Below are positions 1-11,996 of a stretch of 64,000 bases of DNA, one piece after another. The notes below the pieces were generated by a model that worked only from the letters and a program-made list of their open reading frames with translations, was not told where the DNA came from and made no database searches. The DNA lies in the NCBI GenBank assembly GCA_025738555.1, contig JAOVFP010000015.1:62001-126000 (forward strand), written 5' to 3'. A program made the position numbers and the translations under genes. Numbering within the stretch: the first letter of the stretch is position 1; each line of letters starts with the position of its first letter. Source of the DNA: Cyathus striatus (Eukaryota; Basidiomycota; Agaricomycetes; Agaricales; Nidulariaceae).

Positions 1-147
1 CGGCTTTCAGCATGTAACTACCGTTTCGTGAGTACTCTATATTATGAATATTGTTCCTCACACTTAATTTCCACAAAATAAAGATGGAGACTGACCAATC
101 TCACACCCGAATGGAGCAGAAATGGTGTCCTATTAGGTCTCGAGAAA

Positions 148-1278
148 ATGACATCTTTGAAGTCTTTGACAATAGATGCAAACCTATACAACCGATCATT
201 ATCGCTCGAATCTCTACCTCCCCTTGATGCAATCAAGATACGATCTACCTCACCCCATGCATCATATTTTCACGGATATGAATCAATTTATGGGTTGCCG
301 AGTCTAGTAACGAAGTCCTCCAGCAAGCTTTGCCATCTCGAACTTCTGCTTTACAGTTCCAAAAACGAAAAATCATTCCTTTCTTCATTAGTGAATAGTC
401 TACAGCCATTGTGTATAACACATCTTGATGTGGGAGGATCCGCACATATCCATAAATCATTCGCTCGTCACCTTCGTTCACTACTATCACTATCTTTAGG
501 ATGTGTTTCCACACGCGATGGTGGCATATCTACAGCTGGAGATACGTGGAAGATGTTGAAAGACGAACAGATACACCTTGAGCACATCGCTCATATTGAA
601 CCTTCAGAAAGCCTGTTGCAATATATCGTTGCAATATATCGGTTCGTACTCCGGACTCAAGTCGCTAGAATTCAACAAGGGTGACTACGGCGAAACGGAT
701 AATATATCTAAACAGCTCACACTCAATGACTACTTGAGTGCGCTCGGAAATCATGCTAGTTCGTTAGAAAACCTCACAATAGTTCCCGCCAGGGAAGAGG
801 GGGACTGGTGCTTCGCGGAGCGAAACGTTACGGCGTTATCACAATTCATCAACCTGAAATATCTTCCTACCACGATTTTAGCGGATTCGAGTACTGTACC
901 GCGCGGAAGGGGTATAAAAAGCTACGACCTAATTGCAAATGATTACGCACCATCACATTTGGTCGTAAGATCGCTTGTTCTTAAGTGTATGTGACTTCGT
1001 GCTAATGTAGAGCCCAGTGCTTTCTTCTACACACCGCGTCTTTGTTTCCGAATCTAACTCACCTATCAATCAATCACACTAATCTTCGCCAACCTATCAT
1101 AAATATGGCTGACACAATGGAGCATGCAATCCATCCTTCTGTTCAAATCGACACTCATGTCAGATTGTTTGGACCGATGGATCGTTCAAAATATTGGTTT
1201 ACTATACGGAATGGAGATAGGTATTATTCGTTACAACGGATGGGGGAAGGTGATGAATATCGGTTCTGTCTTACATGA
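148..1278 (+). pseudogene. Broken LRR / F-box-like protein gene
   Basis: Three overlapping reading frames together read as leucine-rich-repeat-like protein with recurring LxxLxI motifs (for example LKSLTIDANL, LKSLEFNKG, LTHLSINHTNL). This resembles the C-terminal part of agaricomycete F-box proteins, but no F-box is visible, so the true start probably lies upstream of the window or is lost. The frame changes at 615-640, where a 13-base sequence is duplicated in tandem; ignoring one copy joins the two frames exactly. A second frame change near 985-1017 could be a very short intron or another break. The family assignment is an inference from the LRR pattern; the frameshift is seen directly. 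Confidence 0.5.
615..640. repeat. Tandem 13-bp duplication causing a frameshift
   Basis: The sequence gttgcaatatatc occurs twice back to back (615-627 and 628-640) inside the LRR-like reading frame. Thirteen is not a multiple of three, and the protein reads through if one copy is ignored. Confidence 0.85.
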
Positions 1279-1313
1279 TAGGTTCCTTCATCTATTGTGA
1301 GATGAAATGTGTT

Positions 1314-1325
1314 GGGGGGGGGGGG
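1314..1325. repeat. Homopolymer run of 12 G
   Basis: Uninterrupted G run just downstream of the LRR-like pseudogene. Its length may be unreliable in an assembly. Confidence 0.9.
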
Positions 1326-1395
1326 TATGCGTCACGCCGAATTCTGTTCTCTAAAATGTGTATTTTCGTCAAAAGACCTACGAGTACGCGAAAAT

Positions 1396-2777
1396 GGGCC
1401 TACAGATTTTGACGTTGCCCGGTTTTTGACGTTGCTTTGGTGACGTTGCCTGGCGTTGCGTGACATTGCTTATTTATTTTTGATGTTGCTACATATATTA
1501 GTGCTGAGGTCCTGTGTTCAAGTCTCATTGTGTAGTTAGTAATAAATACAATAAATAAGTAGGATTGCACAAGATGGATGTTCTTTCATTTAATAATATA
1601 TATTACCACTGGATGGGGGGTGGGGAAAGGGTATAACAAATAATACTTACAATCCCACAGTGAAATACATATATTTTGTCACTTGTGTACAACATTTCTA
1701 ATATTATTTAGATTTTAGCTGGCTGGTAGTTTTGTAAATTTATGATATATACTATTACTAATAACAAGTAAAGATTGGTAGAGATACAAGCACTCTACTC
1801 ATTTTTATACAAGTTACAGAAATCTGAAAAAAACGATTTTGACGTTGCCTGTGACGTTGCCTGGCGTTGCCAATCTGAGAATTGACGTTGCCGTGACATT
1901 GCTTGATGTTGCTTGCGTTGCCGGACGTTGCCTGACGTCGCTGACGTTGCTGTGACGTTGCTGTCGTTGCCTGTGACGTTGCTGACGTTGCCATCACACT
2001 ACATTGATGCATTTTCCCACGCTTGCTGACCATGCGGAGACTCTTCAATAATACTTACTAGACAGTAACATAAGTGGATACACATTATGAAAGTGACTTA
2101 ATGTACTTCTATGGTGTACATAGGGGCTTATATAAGTTAAATTTCCAACACATTCCGCTGTCATTAAGTCAATCAACCCAGAGAAGTGATAGAATGGCAG
2201 TACATTGCTAAGCTCTTCATTAGTATTGGTACTGGTGGCATAAGAAATCTGAATTTATAACTAATAAGAGATAGTGCATAAATCACTTTCTATGATATTC
2301 ATGATGTATATGTTTATAGTACGGGTCTAGCAAATGTTGAAGTCTCCGCGCATCGAGAAAGCGTGGGAAAATAACCTTCGCATGCGATACAACATGAAGA
2401 ACAGAAGCCCCGAGGGCAATTTGCGGGCTAAAATGTCATTATAAGTGTCCCTAAATCTCATGATAACAATTAAATTGACCCGAAAACTATGTATTTTTTT
2501 TCACGATACTCTTTGTCCAACAGTATTTCCCACACTTAATTGAAAAGCCCCACATCGCAACAACCCAATGTACATGTGAATTCTGGCTTGCCATTTGGAT
2601 CTCCAGACATAAATAAATTATATATGTGAAGAGTATGAGAGAGTATGGCTTATGAATGTCCCAACTTACCACCTCTTCACGGGCACTTTGCTGCACTGGC
2701 GTTGCTGTGACGTTGCCGCGCGAGAATTGACGTTGCCTCACTGGCAATGCCACGGCAACGTCAAAATCTAGTAGCCC
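1396..2777. mobile_element. Non-autonomous TIR DNA transposon, Mutator-like (9-bp TSD)
   Basis: The element is flanked by a perfect 9-bp direct repeat CGCGAAAAT (1387-1395 and 2778-2786). Its 24-bp termini (1396-1419 and 2754-2777) are inverted: both begin GGGC and share the inner 16 bases ending in TTTTGACGTTGCC. The ends carry dense degenerate copies of GACGTTGC (1410-1480, 1840-1995, 2697-2765), like subterminal repeats bound by a transposase. No transposase frame is present; the reading frames inside are translations of the repeats. A 9-bp duplication and GG termini fit Mutator-like elements, which is an inference. Confidence 0.8.
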
Positions 2778-2786
2778 CGCGAAAAT

Positions 2787-4552
2787 AAATAATGTTCTTT
2801 ACTCGGTAGTATTTGTAATTATATATGTAACAACCAGAAATATAATTGTGAATCTATAAAGGAGCTCTTTTACTTAAGATCATTCGAATGTGAGTTCGAT
2901 ACCAAATCTATAACTGGTATCGTCAACACATGCTTAGTTCCGCCGGAAGCCTCTTGATGTACTCACGAAGCATAAGATCTGTAGCGTCAGACGGTTTTCG
3001 GAAGATTGGTAATATGATTTTATAGACAACACTCACTGGAATGGACGAAATGGGTATTACCTTTCAAGAAGGGGAACAAATACTTACTCAGGTTGAGTGC
3101 GTCATTTTGTGGGATTCGAACAAGATTCGGGACTCGGGAGCCGAATTCAACCATCAAGTCAATTAAAGCTCCGCTAAATAAGCGGCGTCAACGCGTCAAG
3201 CGCGCTCATCCACTACCTATCCCCGGCCACAGATTCCCACGCAACTCGCTCGTACGCATCAATGAAGTGCGCCGCTTTCAATTCCATCGACATCACGACT
3301 ACACGATCAGTTGTTCAACAGAGTCACATCAGACGAGCAGCTGGAATCAGATCAATACCTCTCTCTCCAACCCTTCCTTAACCCACCAGTACTTCCTCCC
3401 AACTCAAACGAAAGCGAAAAACCATTAATCAAATCCCATGTACACCCTGGTCCCTTCCACCTCCTTTGACATAAGATACATAACGAGCACATCCTGCAAG
3501 GCGCAAGCACTTCGCCGAGATCCACACGGTCACCATCCCTATAGCATTGAGCACTACATGGATGTCAAACCACTGGCAGGACTGACGTTTGATTCCCATC
3601 TATGTCTCTCTGTTCTGTCGAGGTATCCGGTGCTGGCGTTGGAGAGTGTTGGTGTTGGAGATGGAGATGAATTTGAAGGGAATGAGGGACTCAGTTTACA
3701 TTTTTTCTTCTACGACGAGAGACGTGCTCAAACGCAGGAGAGGGACGAGGGAGTGGTTAGGGGGTCCCAGGGAGGGTGAAGGTACTCATCTCATTCTCTC
3801 ATACGCTAGCTACATATTCACTGCTTGATCCCACTCTCGTCGTAGTGCACTATCTCGTCGCTTCCAGCCTGTCTCGCTTGATTTTCATGAACTATAAATC
3901 ATACATTCCCTACCCTCCTCTACCCTCCGCCACCACCACCAGATTTATATGACGAAGGTCAATATGTATGCTCTCAAGATGAAACAGGTGAACTTTAATG
4001 ATCGTCCTGTTACGACAGTAAGCCTAACGTATACTATTCATATCTCATGGAGGACACGGCAGCTCGACGACGACTGTACGAATAACGACTCAACAAATTT
4101 ACCACTCCATTCAAAAGTTCCTTCCTTCCACCACGCGTGGGCGAGGGGCCCTACTGTCTTCAATAGCTCTGGTACCGGCAACTCGACACTCTAGGTAGTA
4201 CCTCCATTCGGTACCTGGATGATTTCTTCGAATGACTGCTGACAGTTCATTTCGATCTAGAACAATATTACAGTTCAGTGTTCACTAGCCAGCAGCACCC
4301 ACTGCGCGAGAGAGGATTCTATACCGATTACGGGTACGTATGTCTCCGGCTCAGATGAATACTAATGCCAATATGATAGGATTTACTATCACTGGACAAA
4401 AATCGACTCGAATCTTTGGACTCGTACGCACCGTCCTGGTCAGGTAACCATGATGTATATCGTCTCATGTAAGTACTACTATAATATTTAATGATCCTAT
4501 ATAGTTACGCATGCAATGTTGATCTTAAAAGACAATACAAACGCTGGTTGAG
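2787..4552. other. Intergenic, with possible decayed plus-strand exons
   Basis: No convincing intact gene is seen. Between about 4080 and 4445 one plus-strand frame reads as protein-like sequence (for example RYLDDFFE followed by LRERGFYTDYG), interrupted by a TGA at about 4232. A clear intron-like GTACGT...GATAG (about 4334-4380) follows. This may be the remains of an unrecognised gene. The 111-residue frame at 3093-3428 has no recognisable features. Confidence 0.3.
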
Positions 4553-5563
4553 TTACGAACTTCCGTGCTTCTTCACCATCAGTGTTACACGAGCCTCACT
4601 GAACTTATTTTCAACCACAATGTCGTTACACACTTCGCATCCCAATCGTTTGTAAATCGTGATCTTGAGTATACTCCATCAGAACCACTCATACATTTCT
4701 ACCAGTAGAACATCACGTACATCGAGGTCGTTCGTGGTACTCAGTACGATTGACTTTCCCTCGGACGCTGCCTGCAGATTGGAAATCAGAATATGTATTG
4801 ATCATTAATACGTGAAATGATGCATTACGATATCATCGATAAGCTTGAACAGTGCTCTTCCAAGTCCTTTCCCTTGGTGCTGAGGAGCGACGGCAAATAT
4901 TCTAAGGCTCCAAGCGTTACGGCTAAAGTCTGGTCCTAGTCCTGATTCCTCTGATAATCGGTTCCCAGAAGCAGCATACTAAAATGATATATGCTATCAT
5001 TCGCGTTCAAAGCAGGAACTTCAAGAACGAGCTCACGATAGTCGTCCACCAGGTACGATGTTCTTCAGAAATTACATTCCAGAATTCGTTCCACCCCGAT
5101 TTCTCCCGCTCCTCATCTCTATGAATACGACAATGATGGGAAAATCAAATATATCAACAAAGTCTGGATATTTACGTTAACATGCTTTTTGTTCCAGGAG
5201 GATACCAAATTGCTACACCTGCAATATCTGATATCTCTGGTCCAACTTGTGCAACGTAGACATGGCCGCCAATTAACCCGGCTTTAACACCACATCGATT
5301 TAGGAGGATACCTAGAGACATGTCTCCTCCGAGTATGATCTTGTTAAAAGGATCATCTAGGGAACGTAAGTTGAATTAATACGTATTTAACGATTTCAAG
5401 TATAACGTATCATGAAATGCCGCACAGAGAACTTGCGTTACTCGTTCCACCTCCGCGTCTTCACAAGGTAGTCAGGCCATTTTCTATAATTCCAGTGGCG
5501 ATGGGACAAACCTGAGGCATTTTTGAGTCGTCGAACGGAAGGAAATGTCTCTGTTATAGTCAT
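4553..5563 (-). CDS. GNAT-family N-acetyltransferase (7 exons)
   Basis: Spliced from seven exons (5563-5512, 5458-5411, 5356-5176, 5118-5037, 4978-4829, 4771-4721, 4663-4553) with introns of 53-58 nt, giving 224 residues. The acetyl-CoA-binding motif A is plain: IFAVAPQHQGKGLGRALF (about residues 148-165), followed by the usual GNAT C-terminal segment IYKRLGCEV. The N-terminal part has the NAS..E..R.......AF..DP...II.GGD pattern common in basidiomycete GNATs. The donor of intron 2 (complement of 5405-5410) reads ATACGT instead of GTACGT although frame and conservation place the junction there, so this intron is either an AT-AG variant or a mutated site. It transfers an acetyl group from acetyl-CoA; the substrate is unknown. 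Confidence 0.82.
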
Positions 5564-5656
5564 ATTTACCCTGATGGATACTGTATGCTACTGTATAATT
5601 TTGTGCATCACTTTATAGTCGAGGGACAAGTCATATTTTGATCCGGGACCGAAATT

Positions 5657-5685
5657 CCCGCTACCTTTTAAGGTAGTAGGGTTAT
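5657..5685. repeat. 29-bp hairpin motif, copy 1 of 2
   Basis: An imperfect palindrome (cccgctacctt ttaa ggtagtaggg) lies about 95 bp upstream of the GNAT start codon. A near-identical copy (26 of 29 bases) lies at 16485-16513, upstream of the TPR-CHAT gene. Confidence 0.6.
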
Positions 5686-6289
5686 GTAGGGTGATGAAAA
5701 ATCAAATTTTGCAGAGCGAACACCTCCCATCAACCGGAGTTTAAACGAGCTCGAAATATCGGTTATTCCCGTGTCCCAACTGCTCAGAGCTTCTGGCACC
5801 GCGTCGTCGAAGATTACTTAGAGTTCCTTTGTATTTTTATTTTGCATCTTCACTTTCAAGTATTATGTTATATTGTCGGTTTATAATATTGTGAATATGC
5901 ATTAGTACTTTACTGGTGATAAAGTCGCTCCACTGTAAGTAACTTGTTGTGTACATAGTTGTCCTCCTAAATTGCTTCAATGTGATGCATAGGCATGTGA
6001 TCAGGTTTTGACAAGTTTCCTTTTTGCATTGCTAAAATTTCACGCCATATCCATGACCATCTTTTGACAACAAATTTTGTTGGGCTTGGGCCGTGTTAGG
6101 GCCGTGACAATAGTGAAGTTATTGAGCATTGCAGGTATTATTCTAGGGATTACTGGAACTGGAATTACTAAAACAAACAATCAACTAACAATAACTTTAC
6201 ATGTCATTTTTATGAAAATTAGTTCAAACCGGATGCAATATATGTTTAACTATTAGAGAGAATTTCAGGTAGCCGGCCTTACTGATTTA
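5686..6289. other. Intergenic, no gene seen
   Basis: AT-rich DNA upstream of the GNAT gene. No open frame or repeat of note. Confidence 0.5.
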
Positions 6290-7111
6290 TTTTATGGAAA
6301 GCCTAACAACCACGCTCATTTCCGTTGATCAAAGTTTTAGTTCCGACAGCCGGCATTTTCGGCTCCTCGGTTAGACTTGTTCCCACACAAAGCGCAAATC
6401 CACATCTACTGAGATCAACCGGTCCTTTGTACACCCAATTTTAATTTTACATTTGTGTTTCATTTATACCATTAAAATTGAATTTAACAACACAGAAATA
6501 TTTGTAACATGTATTAGCACTTATGTGCAAATTTTAAGGATATAAAAGTAAGAAATGAAGCTGTTATATGTTTTATACTTGTTTTTGGACATTTCGGCTC
6601 AACACCACTCCTTTGTACAGTGTCACACTTTACGTGACTGACATCGGCTAACAGGGTCTGTGACACGACCCTTTCATGTCACAGATTTCATGAAATTTCG
6701 GAAAAGACAGTAAATTTAACATATCAGAACATCCACACCTACAACTCTTTAACAAAGTAGGTAAACTAAGAGTACACATATTTTTCTTATTATAAATGAT
6801 GCGAAAATTAATGTGGAAGCAATCTGTCTCGAGAAAATGGGCAGTGTACAAGGGACTAGTACTGTACAAAGGACCGGTGTGACTCAGTAATAATCATAAA
6901 TTGAACTTCAATTACAGGTTTTTATGTCTGAAAACAATAATTTATGTTTCAATTTTTTATTAGCAAGAGCGTAAATTCCCATCTACCAAATTGGATTTGA
7001 GAGATTGATGTTCGCAACCGAAAAGCACTAACCGAGAACCCGAGGTTGCCGATCGTCGGAACTCAATTCTGTTTGATGGAATTGAGCGTGGTTGTTAAGC
7101 TTTCCATAAAA
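6290..7111. mobile_element. Inverted-repeat element, about 0.8 kb, non-coding
   Basis: Arms of about 85 bp (6290-6374 and 7028-7111) are imperfect inverted repeats, with TTTTATGGAAAGCYTAACAA at the outer ends. Inside is a second inverted pair, accggtcctttgtac at 6418-6432 and its complement at 6864-6878. No clear target duplication or transposase frame is visible, so the superfamily is open. Confidence 0.65.
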
Positions 7112-7413
7112 TTTGAACTCGATCGACGCTGGTAAGTACCGAGACATGTGGATTCGGATAATCGAATAAGAATGAGAATGTGGCAAACCCGCATGTCAGT
7201 CACCGTCCTTCAATATCATCGTAAAATTCGATTCCATTTAATTATTTATTCTAACCTTCAGTACAGTCCAGTCCATTATCTAAATTATTGTTGCAAATAT
7301 TCAATCTATAATTATTCAATGCATTCAATTCATACTCTATTGTACATTCAGTTTACCAGGTATATAACCTCAGAGTAAAATGACAAGCCATAACGATTTC
7401 TCAATCAGAAACA

Positions 7414-9001
7414 ATGGCCTCATATTGTATTTGCGGTGAGTCTGACATAAACTTTTTTTACAAGAAACTCACGAACCTATGCCCGCTCGCCGTTCATAGA
7501 ACGGTGTTACAGCAATCAGCACTGCATTGTAAAAAACTATCCAATATCTCATGAGCGTCTAGATACTGTGCATGATAGCATGCTTAAACAAGGCGTCTCG
7601 TTCCTGTGGGGCCCACGTCGGAGTGGGAAGACTACATTTGCTTCAGTTTTAGCAGATCACTTGGTGGCTAGTGGTAGAACTGTCGTTAACATAACCGTGC
7701 GTCCGGCCAGGGTGGGTGTCATCGGTGAAAGCCAGAGTAATTTTGATAAATTCTTGATGAAACAAATAGGAGTATCTTGGTCCTATTGCACCAATACGAT
7801 TCAGCCGACAGATATCATCATAGACGATGTGCAGATGCTCAGTAACACAGCTTCGTTCTTCTGGGAGTTCATTCGTAAAATGCGGAATGATACCTTGCGT
7901 AACCCCTATCTGACAATATTACTACTGGGGACGTACGTTGATATTGACTCAAAATATGCGGAGGGCTCAGTATTCAATAAGTCCCTACATCCTAGCGTTC
8001 TGTACTTTTCGAATGAAGAGTACAACATGATTGCAACCAAGATCGCCACGGAAAAAGGTTGTCAGATCTCAAGCGCCGTCCGGCGAATCATTTTCAACTA
8101 CACCGCAGGACATTGTGAATTAGTTATTGAAGTTTTGGATTTTGTTGTGCGGGAAAATATTTCAAATACAGGTTTGGAGGAGATGATGAAAATCATCACA
8201 TCGCCAACCTTTCTCAGAGTAACACAAAAGTTTTGCGCATATTATCGAGCGTTTGACCTCGAAGAACAAATTTTTCTGAAAGAAATGCTGGTGGACTCAG
8301 ACAATCGAAGCCTTATCCCTGGCCATGAGCAGGGGTTTTGTATTCGGGATGTATGGGACAGGAAGGTAGTCACAAGACTATTATTATTAGGTCCAGTGAT
8401 GATACAAGGAAACTCCCAAAACTACGTGGAATTTCCTGCTCCAATATTTAGATCCCTTCTTAGCCTGCAGCTCTATCCAGGGCTAACTGGTACTTTCAAT
8501 TTTTTCCCTGAATTATACCCCTTTGAAGAATTGACTGTTATATGCTTATCGCATATACGCCCAGAGATAATTGCTAATGCGTTTAATAGCGATAGGGATG
8601 GAAGAAGAATTTTAACTATGGACTTCTTTAACGCTTTAGTTACCGCTGTAGCAAAGCGTGGTCTAGTAACCCCATTCGTCGGCCCTACAGTCGGCGTTGA
8701 GGGGCTTCATCTAGATCTACATATTAACCCCCTAGAATGGGGCTTCGAGGTCTTACGCGAAGGGGACACTCTACCTGAACACGTTCGTGCGTTTCTCGGG
8801 GGACAATGGCGCCGAAGCCCTCTAAAACAATGGGCAATAATTTATTTTTGCCTTGAAGGTGGCGAGTTCGATGCTCTGAAGAATGGATATTGGTGTGTGA
8901 CCTGTGAAAATAGCTTCAGCAAGGCCACCCTAAAAAGGCAGAACCACGAAGACTTAGAGATAAGGTTTGGGAATACGTCGTTGCTTGAGCTTGATGACTG
9001 A
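7414..9001 (+). CDS. Crinkler-like P-loop NTPase with REase-like C-terminal domain
   Basis: Two exons (7414-7435, 7500-9001; 64-nt intron GTGAGT...CATAG) give 507 residues. The N-terminal part is a P-loop NTPase: Walker A GPRRSGKT (about 45-52) and Walker B TDIIIDDVQM (about 111-120), then a helical STAND-like region. The C-terminal part (about 380-450) carries the pattern of the Crinkler (CRN) restriction-endonuclease-like domain: FVGPTVGVEGLHLDLHIN and WGFEVLREG...EH. The late strand where active members have a conserved DFR/K-type motif reads AIIYFCLE, so the nuclease may be degenerate. CRN-type NTPase-nucleases are known in oomycetes, chytrids and basidiomycetes and are linked to host interaction or conflict. 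A host-nucleus target is not shown here. The start ATG is chosen because its exon joins in frame; an ATG at 7380 leads to a stop. Confidence 0.7.
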
Positions 9002-9535
9002 GCATTTACTACGGTACCACTGGCAGATAGATACTGTATGATAATAATAAATACCACCAGCTGAATTAGTAAAACTAGTAGCGTCTTTAGTCAACTCTAT
9101 GTGCAATTATAGCAACTTCGAGCCACGACAGAAAATTAATCCAATTTGGCTAGTCACATGATGGTGAGACGCTCGTGCGACGCGTGACGGACTCGTCCGA
9201 ATTGTCTTTCGTCTTGGTAACGTCCCTCATTTCAAACCATTTCGCTGCCGTTTCGTTGAACGCGCACTTGAATTTTGAGATCTGATAGATCTGACTCGTG
9301 ACAAGACATACGAACGACGTACGTGACGCAGAGCCTAAATATATAGGAAACAACTAACAAGACTCCATTGTAAAGAACCCATGCTCAACGTCGCACAGCC
9401 GGATCGTGTTCGTCAATCACCATAACCGACCATATGATGCATGAACCGGATCCCTGAAATAACAAGCAGATCCGTAACTTTGTCGCAGCTCATTCAGTCG
9501 TTCGTCATCTTCCATTCTCCACAGCCTGCCAGTGA
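9002..9535. other. Intergenic, no gene seen
   Basis: No supported gene. The minus-strand frame at 9150-9353 has no recognisable domain or splice context. Confidence 0.5.
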
Positions 9536-10168
9536 TCGTCGTCGCTGACTAGGACTTCCATACCTCATAGCACTATCTTCATAGCCGCACTTACGCTCTA
9601 TCTATACTTATCCTTCTCAAAGCCCTTCCCCCATCACCACTTCTCATCAGTGTCACCATCTCACTCCCCAAGTTCCTATCGCGCGGCAACCCCCGTCCTC
9701 CCTCAACACTTGCACAACGCACCTGTCGAAACCGAAGGGTTCTCACTAGCCCCCTTCGCACCCGATATCGCGGTATCCCACCACGCCACAATCCACAAAA
9801 TCCATCCTGACGACTTCAATCATATCCTCGACCTCGCATCGCGAATATCCACCCTCCACCCCCGGTAAACCTTCAATACTTGGGCTATAGACCAGCCTCG
9901 CACAAGCCAGTCTATCGATCGCGTTCTGACCCCACTTGGAACGTTGAATCCTGACCCGAAGGAAACATATGCGGAGTATAGGGAGGTTGGCGTGCAGGAT
10001 TATGAGAAGGGGGAGGCAGCGTTGAAGGAGGAAGTCGGGGGATACACTGAGTTGCCTAGCGTGCTCCGGGGTCTTACGGGTGCGGTTTTGGAGGCGCGGG
10101 AAAGGAAGGAAGAGGAAGATGAAGATATGTTATCGAGGGTTAAGGGGCTTCTAGGGAACGTGTTTTGA
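9536..10168 (+). pseudogene. Unrecognised gene fragment with an in-frame stop
   Basis: One frame stays open from 9536 to 10168 except for TAA at 9866-9868. Text on both sides is protein-like, ending in an acidic, helical tail (KEEEDEDMLSRVKGLLGNVF). There is no in-frame ATG upstream, and no splice pair that removes the stop keeps the frame. It may be the 3' remainder of a gene in which a CAA codon became TAA. No family is recognised. Confidence 0.35.
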
Positions 10169-11735
10169 ATAAATATGAATGATCGTATGGTATGTGAACT
10201 TTCTCTAGGGGGGTTTCACAGTCCTCACGTCCTTTTAACTAACCCTCGAGGCCTCGGCCTCAATTTTCAGGATGTGCGCTCGTCGGCGTCTCTCTGTTCT
10301 CACGTTGGTTTCTTTTGGTAAGTTGTAATGTCTCGTATCATCGTCGTGTCAATGTTAATTCTTAGATTTAGCCACCGTTTACTATCGGAGAACACCGACC
10401 CAGACCACCAACGCCCCCTCCTTTGCACCGGCCGTTAGAGCAGGTTGGTAACGGTGATGAGAGAAAGAAGATGGCGTGAAGGAGACGGCAGACCGTGCCA
10501 AAGACGACAACAGAGGGAAATCGAACGTAGAGAGAGACCCGAAGAAGGGGGAGTAGGGATGTTGGTGAAAGGGAGGCAGTGGTCGTTGTGTGGGACGTCG
10601 AGTTAGGTGTTGAAGGCGATGGGACGCTGCGACACTGGCTGTTCGAGACGAAAGAGAGGAGGGCTGTATACAAGCTGTTGACGATGTCGATCTCGACGGG
10701 TGAGATTGGGGTCGAGGAGGCTGGTGTAGAGGAGCAGGGCTCTTGACGAGGTTGAAGTTGAAGACGAAAAGGGTGACACTAGCGGGGGAGCGGAGTCATT
10801 GGCGCCGCGTTACCACCCCTCTCCTCGCTTCAGCCCCACCAGCTTGTTGTCTCCCGCCATCTCCCATCACTGAACCGCGTTCTCCACCCACCTCGTCTCC
10901 CACCTCCCTCTCTCCTGCCGTCTCCCACTACCGCTCCTGCATTTGAGTCACCAACCTCCTTTCTCCCAAGATCCATCAACGCATCTCCCGCTCCCCCTTT
11001 GCCTCCGCTAGTTCAACAGTTCCCTCATCCACACTGCCGACTGTCCATTGCTTCCCCTGTCGTGTCAACGTATTATCGCCACGTCATCGATGTCGACGCA
11101 CAACGGTGCCACTAACTTCTTTATCCCTTCTTTCCTCCCCTTCTGCCCCTCATTCCAACTCGCGATAGCGGTCTCAACCACCACCTCCAATGCCACAACC
11201 CGCCAGTATAATGGTCGTCTCTATCGTCACTGCCGTTGTCAACCACCACTCACCACCCCTGCCACGACCCACCCTTCACGACCGACCCCGTCCATCGTCA
11301 CTGTACCTCCCAGGCTTGCCTGTACAGTATCATCAATACGATGTTCTAGGAATCAACCACGATGTGGTATGAATTGATGCGGCTACTTCTGGGTACGTTT
11401 TCCGTATTGTGATGCGTTATACACAATGCACTTTACTAACTTACTAACTCTACCTATCTCCGCAGCTCAACTTTCTAATAATCCTTGACTGTCGATCAGC
11501 CTCCTGCTTCAGCAACCGTCTACACCATGATTTGCTGGCTTACTCGGCTTTACCATACATCATTATATTCGTGAGAATGTAACCTCCCGACTCGCTTTCC
11601 CTGGTGTACACAGGTCTTCCATTCTAAATTCATTGTTTTATTATCTGTGTTCTCATGATTTCTCGCTGCCATCACTTATTAGTCCAAAGTTCCTGTTCAT
11701 TGAATTATCATAGTAAATGTCAGGTAAATGAGGTA
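10169..11735. other. Low-complexity, C-rich DNA without a supported gene
   Basis: Long reading frames on both strands here are Pro/Ser/Thr-rich and follow base composition (runs of CCAC, CTCC and GACGA). A short spliced frame at 10271-10450 starting MCARRRLSVLTLVSF, with a 52-nt GTAAGT...TTAG intron, is possible but unsupported by any domain. Confidence 0.4.
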
Positions 11736-11850
11736 GTGGGCCCTGCCGCTTGCCGGCCTTATTTCTTTATTTAGTAAACAGATTCTGGAAGTACATGTCT
11801 ACGCGACGATTTCAACCAATCCTTTCTTCATTGTCTTCGGGATAAAACTA
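11736..11850 (+). repeat. Dispersed repeat, copy 1
   Basis: Shares with 24346-24470 the core tagtgggcYYtgccgcttg followed by ycggcc and attctttatt, then after a divergent spacer ttcggsataaaa. Probably the end of a dispersed element. Confidence 0.5.
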
Positions 11851-11996
11851 CACATGAAACTATCAATCTCCTCGCTTGTCATCTTTGGATCATTGTAGTA
11901 ATCGTTAAAGTCGATATAAATCTTTTTCAGCTTAGTTAGCGTAGACTCTGTCAGCGGCCAATGACGACAATAACAGCTATTCCCAACGATCGTATG

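Noticed and set aside
1400..2000. GACGTTGC repeats as a CRISPR-like array
   Set aside because: Spacing is irregular with no unique spacers, and they sit inside a transposon with TIRs and a target duplication.
3093..3130. tRNA-like B box (gggattcgaacaag); similar motifs near 1515 and 2903
   Set aside because: Flanking arms do not pair into T-stems or a cloverleaf.
10368..11377. Pro/Ser/Thr-rich ORFs on both strands
   Set aside because: They follow the C-rich composition and show no domain or consistent splicing.
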